A stretch of 64,000 nt of DNA from Natronolimnohabitans sp. A-GB9 (lineage in GTDB: Archaea > Halobacteriota > Halobacteria > Halobacteriales > Natrialbaceae), in NCBI RefSeq assembly GCF_030848565.1, contig NZ_JAVDDV010000014.1, positions 1 to 64,000 on the forward strand. Direction: 5' to 3'. The notes below the pieces were generated by a model. The model was not told where the DNA came from, did not search any database, and saw nothing but the letters and a program-made list of their open reading frames with translations. Below, piece after piece: positions 57,795-64,000 of the stretch. The position numbers and the translations under genes are program-made. Position 1 is the stretch's first letter. Each line of letters begins with the position of its first letter.

Positions 57795-58409
57795 TCAGTC
57801 CAGTGCCGACCAGGAGTGGGCGAACCGCTGGAGTGCGGTGAGGTGACCGACGACCGCGAGGAAGACGAGCAGCCAGCCGATCACCGTGAGTCCGCCGGGG
57901 TCGGCACCCGAAAGCGGATAGGCCAGAAAGCCGACGAGGCCGATGATCGCCAGCCGATCTGCGCGACCGACGAGCCCACCGTAGACCCGATCGAGGCCGA
58001 CGGCCTGGGCCTGCGTGCCCAGATAGGAGGTCATCACGACGCCCGTCACGGCGAGAAAGCCGAGGAAGTAGTCCTCGACGCCGGCGGCCAGCCCACCGAT
58101 GATGACGATGTCGGCGTACCGGTCGAGGACGTGATCGAGGAGGTCACCTCCCGCGGAGGCGACCTGCTGTTCGCGGGCGAGTGCGCCGTCGATGATGTCC
58201 AGCCAGCCGTTCAGGAAGACCAACACCGCGGCCACGACGTACCAGATCGGGTCCGCACGACCGCCGAGCAAGAACGCACCGGCGGCGAGGACCGCCATCC
58301 CGAACGCGAGCACGCTCACCCCGTCGGGGGTCATTCCGACGCGATCGAACCCCTTGACGAACGGGTCCAGAAACCGGGAGACGTACGGCCGAAACTTGTC
58401 CAGCGTCAT
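57795..58409 (-). CDS. CDP-alcohol phosphatidyltransferase (archaetidylinositol phosphate synthase-like)
   Basis: About 204 residues with about six membrane helices. The family motif is full: DIIDGALAREQQVASAGGDL with LDHVLD, that is DxxDGxxARxxxxxxxxGxxxDxxxD. VGMTPDGVSVLAFGMAVLAA precedes it. It would join CDP-archaeol to an inositol- or glycerol-phosphate head group; the archaetidylinositol phosphate synthase annotation is usual in haloarchaea. ATG 58409 overlaps the stop of the kinase gene (ATGA), so translation is coupled. Confidence 0.9.
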   Translation of the reverse strand: MTLDKFRPYVSRFLDPFVKGFDRVGMTPDGVSVLAFGMAVLAAGAFLLGGRADPIWYVVAAVLVFLNGWLDIIDGALAREQQVASAGGDLLDHVLDRYADIVIIGGLAAGVEDYFLGFLAVTGVVMTSYLGTQAQAVGLDRVYGGLVGRADRLAIIGLVGFLAYPLSGADPGGLTVIGWLLVFLAVVGHLTALQRFAHSWSALD

Positions 58410-58939
58410 TCGAGATACCCCACGAAGTCGACCTCGCCGGCGCTCGGTTCGCGATCGCCCGTCACGACCGCCTCGAGAGCGTCCGCGACGGCCTCGGGGT
58501 CGCGATCGGTCGTATCGATCTCGTAGATCGACTCGAGGCCGTGTTCCTCGGCGGCTTCCGCGAGGATGACGTCGAGGGCCTCGCTCTCGGCGTTCTCGGC
58601 CGCTTTGGCCTCGGTTTCGCCGCGCTCGCGCAGACGCTTCTCGAGAGTCTCGGGCGCACAGCGCAAGACGGCGACGCGGTCGGCGTCGAAGTGGTGGGCG
58701 AGGTGCGATTCGATCAACACGTCCTCGCGACCCTCGAGCCACGACTCGAGCGCGTCGAGGTCGGCGACCTTACTCTCGCGGTCGGCGTCGACCTCGGTGT
58801 AGAGTCCCTCCTCCTCGAGGACGGTATTCAAGTGAACGGCCTCGAGATCGGGGTGTTCGTCGTCGTCGAGGCGAGAGGCGAGCAGTTCAGTTGCGGTCGT
58901 CTTCCCGGTTCCCGGCGTCCCGGTGACGGCGATCCTCAC
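58406..58939 (-). CDS. Adenylate-kinase-like NMP kinase (Fap7/AK6 type)
   Basis: About 177 residues. The P-loop is RIAVTGTPGTGKTTATELLA at the very start. HLNTVLEEEGLYTEVDADRE and VADLDALESWLEGREDVLIE, then SHLAHHFDADRVAVLRCAPE and LEKRLRERGETEAKAAENAE match the AK6/Fap7 group, which has adenylate kinase or ATPase activity and a role in small-subunit ribosome maturation. GTG 58939 overlaps the hisC stop (GTGA), and its own stop overlaps the next ATG. The upstream extended frame is inside hisC. Confidence 0.9.
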   Translation of the reverse strand: MRIAVTGTPGTGKTTATELLASRLDDDEHPDLEAVHLNTVLEEEGLYTEVDADRESKVADLDALESWLEGREDVLIESHLAHHFDADRVAVLRCAPETLEKRLRERGETEAKAAENAESEALDVILAEAAEEHGLESIYEIDTTDRDPEAVADALEAVVTGDREPSAGEVDFVGYLE

Positions 58940-60099
58940 GTATCGGACACCTCCGGGTCGATGCTCGCGTCGCCGTCGCCACCAGCGTCGGCTTCGGTTT
59001 CGGTCTCGAGGTCGGCAAGCACCTCGTTGCACGTCTCGACGGCGCGTTCGGTCTCCTCGTCGGTGCCACAGGTGATGCGGATACAGCCCGGCAGGCCGAA
59101 GCTCGTACAGTCCCGGACGATGACGCCGCGTCGTTGCATCGTCTCGGCGACGGTCTCGGCGTCACCGACGTCGACGAGGACGAAGTTGCCTTCGCTCTCC
59201 CAGACGTGGGCGTCGATTTCCTCCCGCATGTACTCGCGGGACTCCCGTGCCGTCTCGACGGTGCGTTCGACGTGTTCCTCGTCGTCGAGTGCGGCCAGCC
59301 CGGCTCGACAGGCGAGTTCGCTCGCCGCAAACGGCGTGTTCACGCGGGCGTAGGCGTCGGCCCACGAGTCGGGCACGACGGCGTAGCCGAGTCGGACGCC
59401 GGCCAGGCCGTAGGCCTTCGAGAACGTCCGCAAGACGGCGACGTCGTCGCGGGCGTCGAACCCGTCCCGACCCTCGATCAGCGCGATGGCGCTGTCCCGG
59501 TCGGCGAACTCGCCGTAGGCTTCGTCGACGACCACGAGCGTGTCGTCGTCGGTCTCTTCGGCGATCGTCTCGATCTCCGGGAGCGCGATCGTCGACCCCG
59601 AGGGGTTGTGCGGGCTGGTGAGGTAGACGATCCGGTCGCCGTCGTAGGACTCGAGGACGCCCGCAGCGGTCTGTTCGAACTCCTCGGCTTTCGAGAGCGC
59701 GTACTCCCGGACGTCGCCGTGGTGGAATCTGGCGCTCATCCCGTAGTAGGCGAAGCCGGGGGTGGGTACGAGGACCGTATCGTCGGGCTCGAGGGTCGCT
59801 CGAGAGAGGTAGTCGATCGCACCGTCGCCACCATTTGCCAGCCAGACTTGCTCGTCGGCGACCGACCAGCGGTCGGCGACGGCGGCGGTCAGGTCTGCGT
59901 GGGCGGCTTTCGGATAGGAACTCACGCTCGAGGCGGCCTCGCGAAGCGCCACGGCGGCCGCGGGGGAAGGACCGTGTGGGTTCTCGTTGGAGGCGAGTTT
60001 GACGAACTCCGAGGGGTCCCGGTCGAGTTCCCGGGCGACTTCTTCGATCCCTCGACCCGCCTCGTAAGCGACGTGATCGGACAGGTCGCGTGGCTGCAT
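58936..60099 (-). CDS. hisC: Histidinol-phosphate aminotransferase
   Basis: 387 residues, PLP-dependent class II aminotransferase. LASNENPHGPSPAAAVALRE, then VWLANGGDGAIDYLSRATLE and DRIVYLTSPHNPSGSTIALP, VVVDEAYGEFADRDSAIAL (PLP Asp/Tyr), AVLRTFSKAYGLAGVRLGYA with the Schiff-base Lys, and NFVLVDVGDAETVAETMQRR. It makes histidinol phosphate in histidine synthesis. An acidic C-terminal tail (ETETEADAGGDGDASID) is added. ATG 60099. First of three coupled genes. Confidence 0.95.
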   Translation of the reverse strand: MQPRDLSDHVAYEAGRGIEEVARELDRDPSEFVKLASNENPHGPSPAAAVALREAASSVSSYPKAAHADLTAAVADRWSVADEQVWLANGGDGAIDYLSRATLEPDDTVLVPTPGFAYYGMSARFHHGDVREYALSKAEEFEQTAAGVLESYDGDRIVYLTSPHNPSGSTIALPEIETIAEETDDDTLVVVDEAYGEFADRDSAIALIEGRDGFDARDDVAVLRTFSKAYGLAGVRLGYAVVPDSWADAYARVNTPFAASELACRAGLAALDDEEHVERTVETARESREYMREEIDAHVWESEGNFVLVDVGDAETVAETMQRRGVIVRDCTSFGLPGCIRITCGTDEETERAVETCNEVLADLETETEADAGGDGDASIDPEVSDT

Positions 60100-60148
60100 A
60101 CGAGGATGCTGTTGGCCGTGGGTCTTAAGGGTGCTTACCTGTCGTCGC

Positions 60149-60231
60149 TCATACGGACTGCTGTCCCGATGTGCCGCCGCTCGCCGACCCCGTGTGGCGA
60201 TCGGCAGGACGTGACGACAGGGGACCTATGA
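60149..60231. repeat. Family C element upstream of hisC
   Basis: Element 60152-60228 starts TACGGACTGCTGTCCCGATG and ends GACGACAGGGGACCTA. The flanks are TCA on the left and TGA on the right. It lies in the space between divergent hisC and the transporter gene. Confidence 0.7.
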
Positions 60232-60310
60232 ACGGAGCGAACAGGCTTCGGTGGCACATCTCGACAGCATATGTGAGATAATGTCATCCGCATCTGGTCG
60301 CTTGAAAAGA

Positions 60311-60325
60311 CCTATATTTGGCCTT
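60311..60325 (+). promoter_or_regulatory. Putative TATA box of the BASS transporter gene
   Basis: CCTATATTTGG (around 60311-60321) is 33-43 bases before ATG 60354, the position of an archaeal TATA box for a short leader. The region before it (TGAGATAATGTC) is less GC-rich than its surroundings. Confidence 0.4.
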
Positions 60326-60353
60326 TCGAATACTCGCGGCTATCGCTCGACAC

Positions 60354-61325
60354 ATGGACCGCATCTGGAACGCCCTCCGTTCGCAACGTTCGCTGCTCGT
60401 CGTCGTCGCCGCGACGCTCGCCGGCGTCGCATACCCCGACCTCGCCGCCCCGCTCCAACCGATCATCCCCGCACTCGTCGCCGGACTGATCTTCACGGCG
60501 TTTTACGGGTTCAGCTTCGGCGAGCTTACGTCGCAGAACCTCTCGGTTCCGGTCGTCGTCTCGCTCGCCTGTCTCTATCTGGTCGTCCCGGTCGCACTGT
60601 ATCCGGTCGCCTCCATCGTGCTCTCCGGGGAGGTCTTGCTCGGCGTGCTTATCGTTCTCTCCGCGCCGGTTGCTGCCGGTAGTTCGATCATCTGGACGCG
60701 CCTGGGCGGCGGAAATACGCTGCTGGCGACTGTCATCGTCCTCGTCTCGATGGTGCTTGCGCCGGTCGTGATGCCGTCGCTCATCGCGTTTTTCGGCGAC
60801 TCGGGGGTCGATATCGCCGCCTCCGATCTGGTCGTCGAACTCGCCGCGATCATCGCGGTCGCTGGCGTGTTCGCGTATCTCGTTCCGGACGGAACCGTCT
60901 CCGACGGCCAGTTAGACGGGTTCTCGATCGCGGCGATCGGCGCGCTGATCTACGCCGGTGTCGGCGGCTCGACGCTCTCGGTCAGCCCCTTCGATCTCGC
61001 GTTCGTCGGCGCGATCGCGATCGCCGCGCTCTGTCTTAGCGCCGGACTCGCGTACGCCTTACACGTCCACGGACTGCGAAACGACGACTGTATCACGGTG
61101 TTGTTCTCCAGTTCGATGAAGAACATGAGCGTCTCCGTCATGGTCGGTGCAGTGTTCGGCGGCGGGGCCGTCATCGCAAGCATCACCGCGTTTCACGTCG
61201 CCCAGCAGGTCGTGAGCAGTTCGCTCGTCCAGCATCTCGACTCGATTTCGCCCACACAGTCGTCGGAGGCCGTCACCCCGACACAGTCCTCGGAGACGAT
61301 CACCACGGAACAGCTCGGCGACTGA
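60354..61325 (+). CDS. Bile-acid:sodium symporter family (BASS-like) transporter
   Basis: About 323 residues with ten hydrophobic segments. SLLVVVAATLAGVAYPDLAA, then VAGLIFTAFYGFSFGELTSQ and LSAPVAAGSSIIWTRLGGGN (a BASS signature-like block), VIVLVSMVLAPVVMPSLIAF and VLFSSSMKNMSVSVMVGAVF fit the family. A Ser/Thr-rich tail (TQSSEAVTPTQSSETITTEQ) closes it. It would take up an organic acid with Na+. ATG 60354 is chosen; the TTG frame from 60318 adds little. The region 60100-60353 has a family C element and an AT-rich promoter-like part (CCTATATTTGG). Confidence 0.85.
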   Translation: MDRIWNALRSQRSLLVVVAATLAGVAYPDLAAPLQPIIPALVAGLIFTAFYGFSFGELTSQNLSVPVVVSLACLYLVVPVALYPVASIVLSGEVLLGVLIVLSAPVAAGSSIIWTRLGGGNTLLATVIVLVSMVLAPVVMPSLIAFFGDSGVDIAASDLVVELAAIIAVAGVFAYLVPDGTVSDGQLDGFSIAAIGALIYAGVGGSTLSVSPFDLAFVGAIAIAALCLSAGLAYALHVHGLRNDDCITVLFSSSMKNMSVSVMVGAVFGGGAVIASITAFHVAQQVVSSSLVQHLDSISPTQSSEAVTPTQSSETITTEQLGD

Positions 61326-61342
61326 CCGCGTCGGCCAAGCCG

Positions 61343-63151
61343 CTACCGGAGGCGTTCGATCCGCTCGAGTGAATCCGCGTCTCCCGGGTCCTTATCCGAA
61401 CGCACGCCCAGAAACCGGGGGAATCGCAGCGCGTACCCGGAAGAGTAGGTCGGCGAGGTCTGGATCTCCTCGTAGCCGACCTCGAAGACGATTTCGGGCT
61501 CGAGATCTACCTCCTGGCCCTCCTCGCTTGCGATGTGGGGCTCGAGCAACTCGGTCAGCTCGGCCAATTTCTCGTCGGTGATCCCCGTCGCGACCTTGCC
61601 GACCGTCTCGAGGTTCTGCGGTTCCACCGCAGAGCCAGCGGGACTTCGTTCCGCGCTGTCGTCGCCGTCCCGAACGGACAGCTCGAAGGTCCCCAGGAAC
61701 GTCGCCCGGCGGCCCTCGCCCCATTCGGCGCCCGTGACGACGCAATCGAGCGTCTCGACGTCCGGCTTGCGCTTGCGCCAGTGTTTCCCGCGCCGGCCCG
61801 GCGAGTACGTCGACGCGGGGTCTTTGAGCATGATCCCCTCGTGACCCGACTCGAGGGCGTCGGCGTCGATCGCCTCGATCTCGTCGGGGTCGTCGGTCAG
61901 CCACAACAGGGACAGCCCCTCGACGTCGCGCTCGTCGTCGACGTCCATCTCGGCTGGTTCGATATCGGTCGTCGTGTCGGAGTCGATCAGCACCTCTCGG
62001 AGCCGCTCGTGGCGGATCGTCAGTGGCTCCTCGAGGAGGTCCTCGCCGTCGGCGTGCAGACAGTCGAAGAAGACCGGTCGAACCGTGACGTCCTCGCGGG
62101 CCTTTGCGACGTCGTGTTTACGGCGGAAGCGTTTGAGCACCTCCTGGAAGGGAAGGGGGTTGCCGTCGTCGTCGATCGCGACGACCTCGCCGTCCAGAAT
62201 GGTGGGCTCCTCGAGGGTTTCTTCGGCGTACTCGACGACCTCGGGCAACGCGTCGGTGACGTCCTCCATGTTCCGCGAGAAGACCCTGGTCTCCGACTCG
62301 CCAGCAGCATCGAACTCGTGATGTAATTGAATTCTGGCTCCGTCGTATTTCCACTCCACTGCGGCCTCGTCCCACTCCTCGAGTGCGTCGGTCACGGTGC
62401 CGGCCTGTGCGAGCATCGCCTGGACGGGCCGGCCGACCTCGAGCTCCATCGCGTCGAGTCCCTCGAGACCCTCCTCGCGGGCGACGCGGGCGACCTGCCC
62501 GTAGTCGTTTGACACCTGTAGGGCGCGTTCGACTCGCTCCCCGGGGACGTCGAACGCCTCGCCGATCGCGTCCCGCACCGTCCCCTCGCCGACACCGATG
62601 CGCATCTCAGAGAGGACCAGCCGGGCGAGATAGCGGGCCTCCTCGCTCGAGCAGCGATTGAACAGTCCAAACAGGAGGTCGACTTTGCGATCCTGGCTGC
62701 CCGATCCCTCGGCAGCGGCAAGGTCGACGAGCGTCTCGTAGACCTCGCGAACGGTGAGGTCGTTATCGTCAGCGCCAGCGTCACCGCCGGTAAAGGCACC
62801 AAGCCCCTGTTGGCCGCCGAAATCGTAGCTTGCGGCGACGTCGCCGATCTCGCCGACCTCGGCGAGGCGCTCCTCGACGTCATCGCTACGCACGTTCGTC
62901 CCAGCCGCACGCGCAAGCGCTTCGTAACACGCGTTAGGACCGATATCGAGCGTCGTCGAGTCCCAGGCCGGAAACACCCGCCCCTGGACGAAGCGGGCGA
63001 CGATCTCGACGGTCCGTGGCTCCGCATCCCCGGCGCCGTCCTCACTGTCGCCGGCCTCGTCGAGGAGGTCGCTGACGTGGGCGACGATCTCGAGATCGGC
63101 GGGCTCGGCTTCGATCGCGGCGGCGCGGTCGGCGAACGTGGCGAACTCCAT
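61343..63151 (-). CDS. lig: ATP-dependent DNA ligase
   Basis: 602 residues. An N-terminal DNA-binding domain (EFATFADRAAAIEAEPADLE; RYLARLVLSEMRIGVGEGTV; RALQVSNDYGQVARVAREEG) precedes the adenylation domain with motif I AAVEWKYDGARIQLHHEFDA (KYDG Lys), RNMEDVTDALPEVVEYAEET, LDGEVVAIDDDGNPLPFQEV and SGHEGIMLKDPASTYSPGRR. The OB domain with GKHWRKRKPDVETLDCVVTG and YSSGYALRFPRFLGVRSDKD follows. It seals nicks in replication and repair. ATG 63151 is clear. Convergent with the BASS transporter, 17 bases apart. Confidence 0.97.
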   Translation of the reverse strand: MEFATFADRAAAIEAEPADLEIVAHVSDLLDEAGDSEDGAGDAEPRTVEIVARFVQGRVFPAWDSTTLDIGPNACYEALARAAGTNVRSDDVEERLAEVGEIGDVAASYDFGGQQGLGAFTGGDAGADDNDLTVREVYETLVDLAAAEGSGSQDRKVDLLFGLFNRCSSEEARYLARLVLSEMRIGVGEGTVRDAIGEAFDVPGERVERALQVSNDYGQVARVAREEGLEGLDAMELEVGRPVQAMLAQAGTVTDALEEWDEAAVEWKYDGARIQLHHEFDAAGESETRVFSRNMEDVTDALPEVVEYAEETLEEPTILDGEVVAIDDDGNPLPFQEVLKRFRRKHDVAKAREDVTVRPVFFDCLHADGEDLLEEPLTIRHERLREVLIDSDTTTDIEPAEMDVDDERDVEGLSLLWLTDDPDEIEAIDADALESGHEGIMLKDPASTYSPGRRGKHWRKRKPDVETLDCVVTGAEWGEGRRATFLGTFELSVRDGDDSAERSPAGSAVEPQNLETVGKVATGITDEKLAELTELLEPHIASEEGQEVDLEPEIVFEVGYEEIQTSPTYSSGYALRFPRFLGVRSDKDPGDADSLERIERLR

Positions 63152-63306
63152 CGGCGGTGTGTATCGCCGGCGGGAGTAAAACGGTTCTGAGACGTCGCGC
63201 TCGAGTAGCCGTTCGCAAGCGAACGCGTTTCGCTCGGCGAACGACGGCGTCTCCAGGCGTCACTCGAGGGCAGGATTTAAAGACCGTCGCGCTCGCACTC
63301 GGAGGT

Positions 63307-64000
63307 ATGCCAGCAGAGGATCTCGCACCGCGGGTTGCAGACGTGTTGTCGGTCGACGGCGACGAGTTTCGCGAGCGAGCCAGGGCCGACGCCGAGGTGA
63401 TCAAAGACGCCGTCGACGACGGTGTCTTCGACAACCCCCAGGCGATCGTGGGCCTCGAGTACGAGTTCTACGCCGTCAAAAGCGACGACTGTACGTTACG
63501 GCGCGTACCCCGGCGGCTGCTCGAGCTCATCGGGTTCGAGAAGGAACTCGGGCTCCACAACGCGGAGATGACGACCAGCCCGCAGCCGCTGAACGCCGAC
63601 GGGCTGACCGCCCAGGAGGCAGAGGTCAAGTCCCGCCTGCGGACCGCACTCGACGTCACCCAGTCCGAACGCATGCGGCTGGTCAGCGACTCGCTCTGGA
63701 CGATTCCCGTCGAGGGAGAGGACGCGACGACGTATCTCACCGACAGCATTGAGCGGACGGTTTCGACCCCCGATGGCGACGAGCGGACCATCCGTATCGC
63801 GACCAACATGAGCGACTCGGCCCGGTATCACGCAATGGCAAACACCGACCAGGCCGACGCCGCCGGCATGCGCCTCGAGACCCCGCACGTTTCCCTGCAG
63901 GCCGACACCGTCATGCCCGAGAGCCTCATCACGTCGATCCAGCCCCACTACCAGGTGCCACACGCCCCCGACCTTCCGGAGTACTTCAACTACGCGCTCC
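63307..64000 (+). CDS. Glutamate-cysteine-ligase-like (GshA-type) protein, cut by the window end
   Basis: The first 231 residues are present, open to the end of the window. AIVGLEYEFYAV (about residues 55-66) has the Glu-rich site of the glutamine-synthetase-like fold of gamma-glutamylcysteine ligases. LGLHNAEMTTSPQPLNADGL and SARYHAMANTDQADAAGMRL and LETPHVSLQADTVMPESLIT follow that plan. Haloarchaea use gamma-glutamylcysteine as their main thiol, so the role fits, but the C-terminal half is not seen. ATG 63307 sits behind GAGGT, and TTTAAAGACC at about 63276 may be its TATA box. Divergent from the ligase gene. Confidence 0.65.
   Translation, partial: MPAEDLAPRVADVLSVDGDEFRERARADAEVIKDAVDDGVFDNPQAIVGLEYEFYAVKSDDCTLRRVPRRLLELIGFEKELGLHNAEMTTSPQPLNADGLTAQEAEVKSRLRTALDVTQSERMRLVSDSLWTIPVEGEDATTYLTDSIERTVSTPDGDERTIRIATNMSDSARYHAMANTDQADAAGMRLETPHVSLQADTVMPESLITSIQPHYQVPHAPDLPEYFNYAL

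Noticed and set aside
1-64000. tRNA or rRNA genes
   Set aside because: Motifs like GGTTCGAATCC were found only inside protein genes (for example near 41330) and without a cloverleaf. No rRNA-like sequence was recognised.

Overview
The window is chromosomal DNA of a halophilic archaeon (class Halobacteria; the gene set and style best fit the Natrialbales/Natrialbaceae). The reasons are high GC with strong G/C third positions, very acidic proteins, no bacterial Shine-Dalgarno pattern, Tat-type (RR) signal peptides, and archaeal families such as aMBF1, archaetidylinositol phosphate synthase, archaeal ATP-dependent DNA ligase, SAMP/MoaD-like proteins, XPB and Bax1. I found no rRNA and no convincing tRNA.

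Layout. 0.3-16 kb: NDP-sugar nucleotidyltransferase and large membrane glycosyltransferase (surface sugars), methylmalonyl-CoA mutase large subunit, GNAT, M48 protease, PAP2 phosphatase, HAD hydrolase, HTH regulator, tungsten-type aldehyde:ferredoxin oxidoreductase near a MoaD-like protein, a PhaC-like hydrolase and a poly-acidic Tat lipoprotein. 16-20 kb: purine/uracil permease and Hpt (purine salvage), AMP-ligase-like protein. 20-25 kb: the Hsp70 set grpE-dnaK-dnaJ. 25-30 kb: XPB helicase and its nuclease partner Bax1, with an F420-type LLM oxidoreductase and two gene remnants between them. 30-35 kb: Tat-exported M14 carboxypeptidase, CadD-like transporter, MATE exporter, malate/lactate dehydrogenase.

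35.0-40.0 kb is the accessory zone. It holds a two-repeat orphan CRISPR, an AT-rich three-gene block (35.8-37.8 kb) flanked by two decayed copies of the same small-gene cassette in the same orientation, and a 1.39-kb ISH3/IS4-like element whose transposase is frameshifted and which cuts one cassette copy.

40-64 kb is core: response regulator, ring-cleaving dioxygenase, RsmB-type RNA methyltransferase with a separate PUA-like partner, TRIC channel, aldo/keto reductase, PAPS-reductase-like protein, DUF2150, TatD, NYN, gcvT-gcvH, GIDE membrane protein, HTH regulator, a zinc-ribbon J protein convergent with a TIR-zinc-ribbon protein, tpiA, aMBF1, a coupled hisC / NMP kinase / CDP-alcohol transferase cluster, a BASS-type transporter, DNA ligase and a GshA-like protein cut by the window end.

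The most striking feature is a dispersed set of short palindromic elements. One set (families B and C, about 26-110 bp, termini TACTGCCGGACAG or TACGGACTGCTGTC) is flanked in at least nine cases by a perfect 3-bp direct repeat, always TGA or its complement TCA. In at least six cases that trinucleotide is the in-frame stop codon of the adjacent gene. This looks like a mini-transposon that uses TGA as its target and duplicates the stop codon, so the gene is unharmed. Family A (about 80 bp, TAGTAGCCACTG...CAGTTGTTACTA) has four copies, one of which truncates a DUF7511-like gene.
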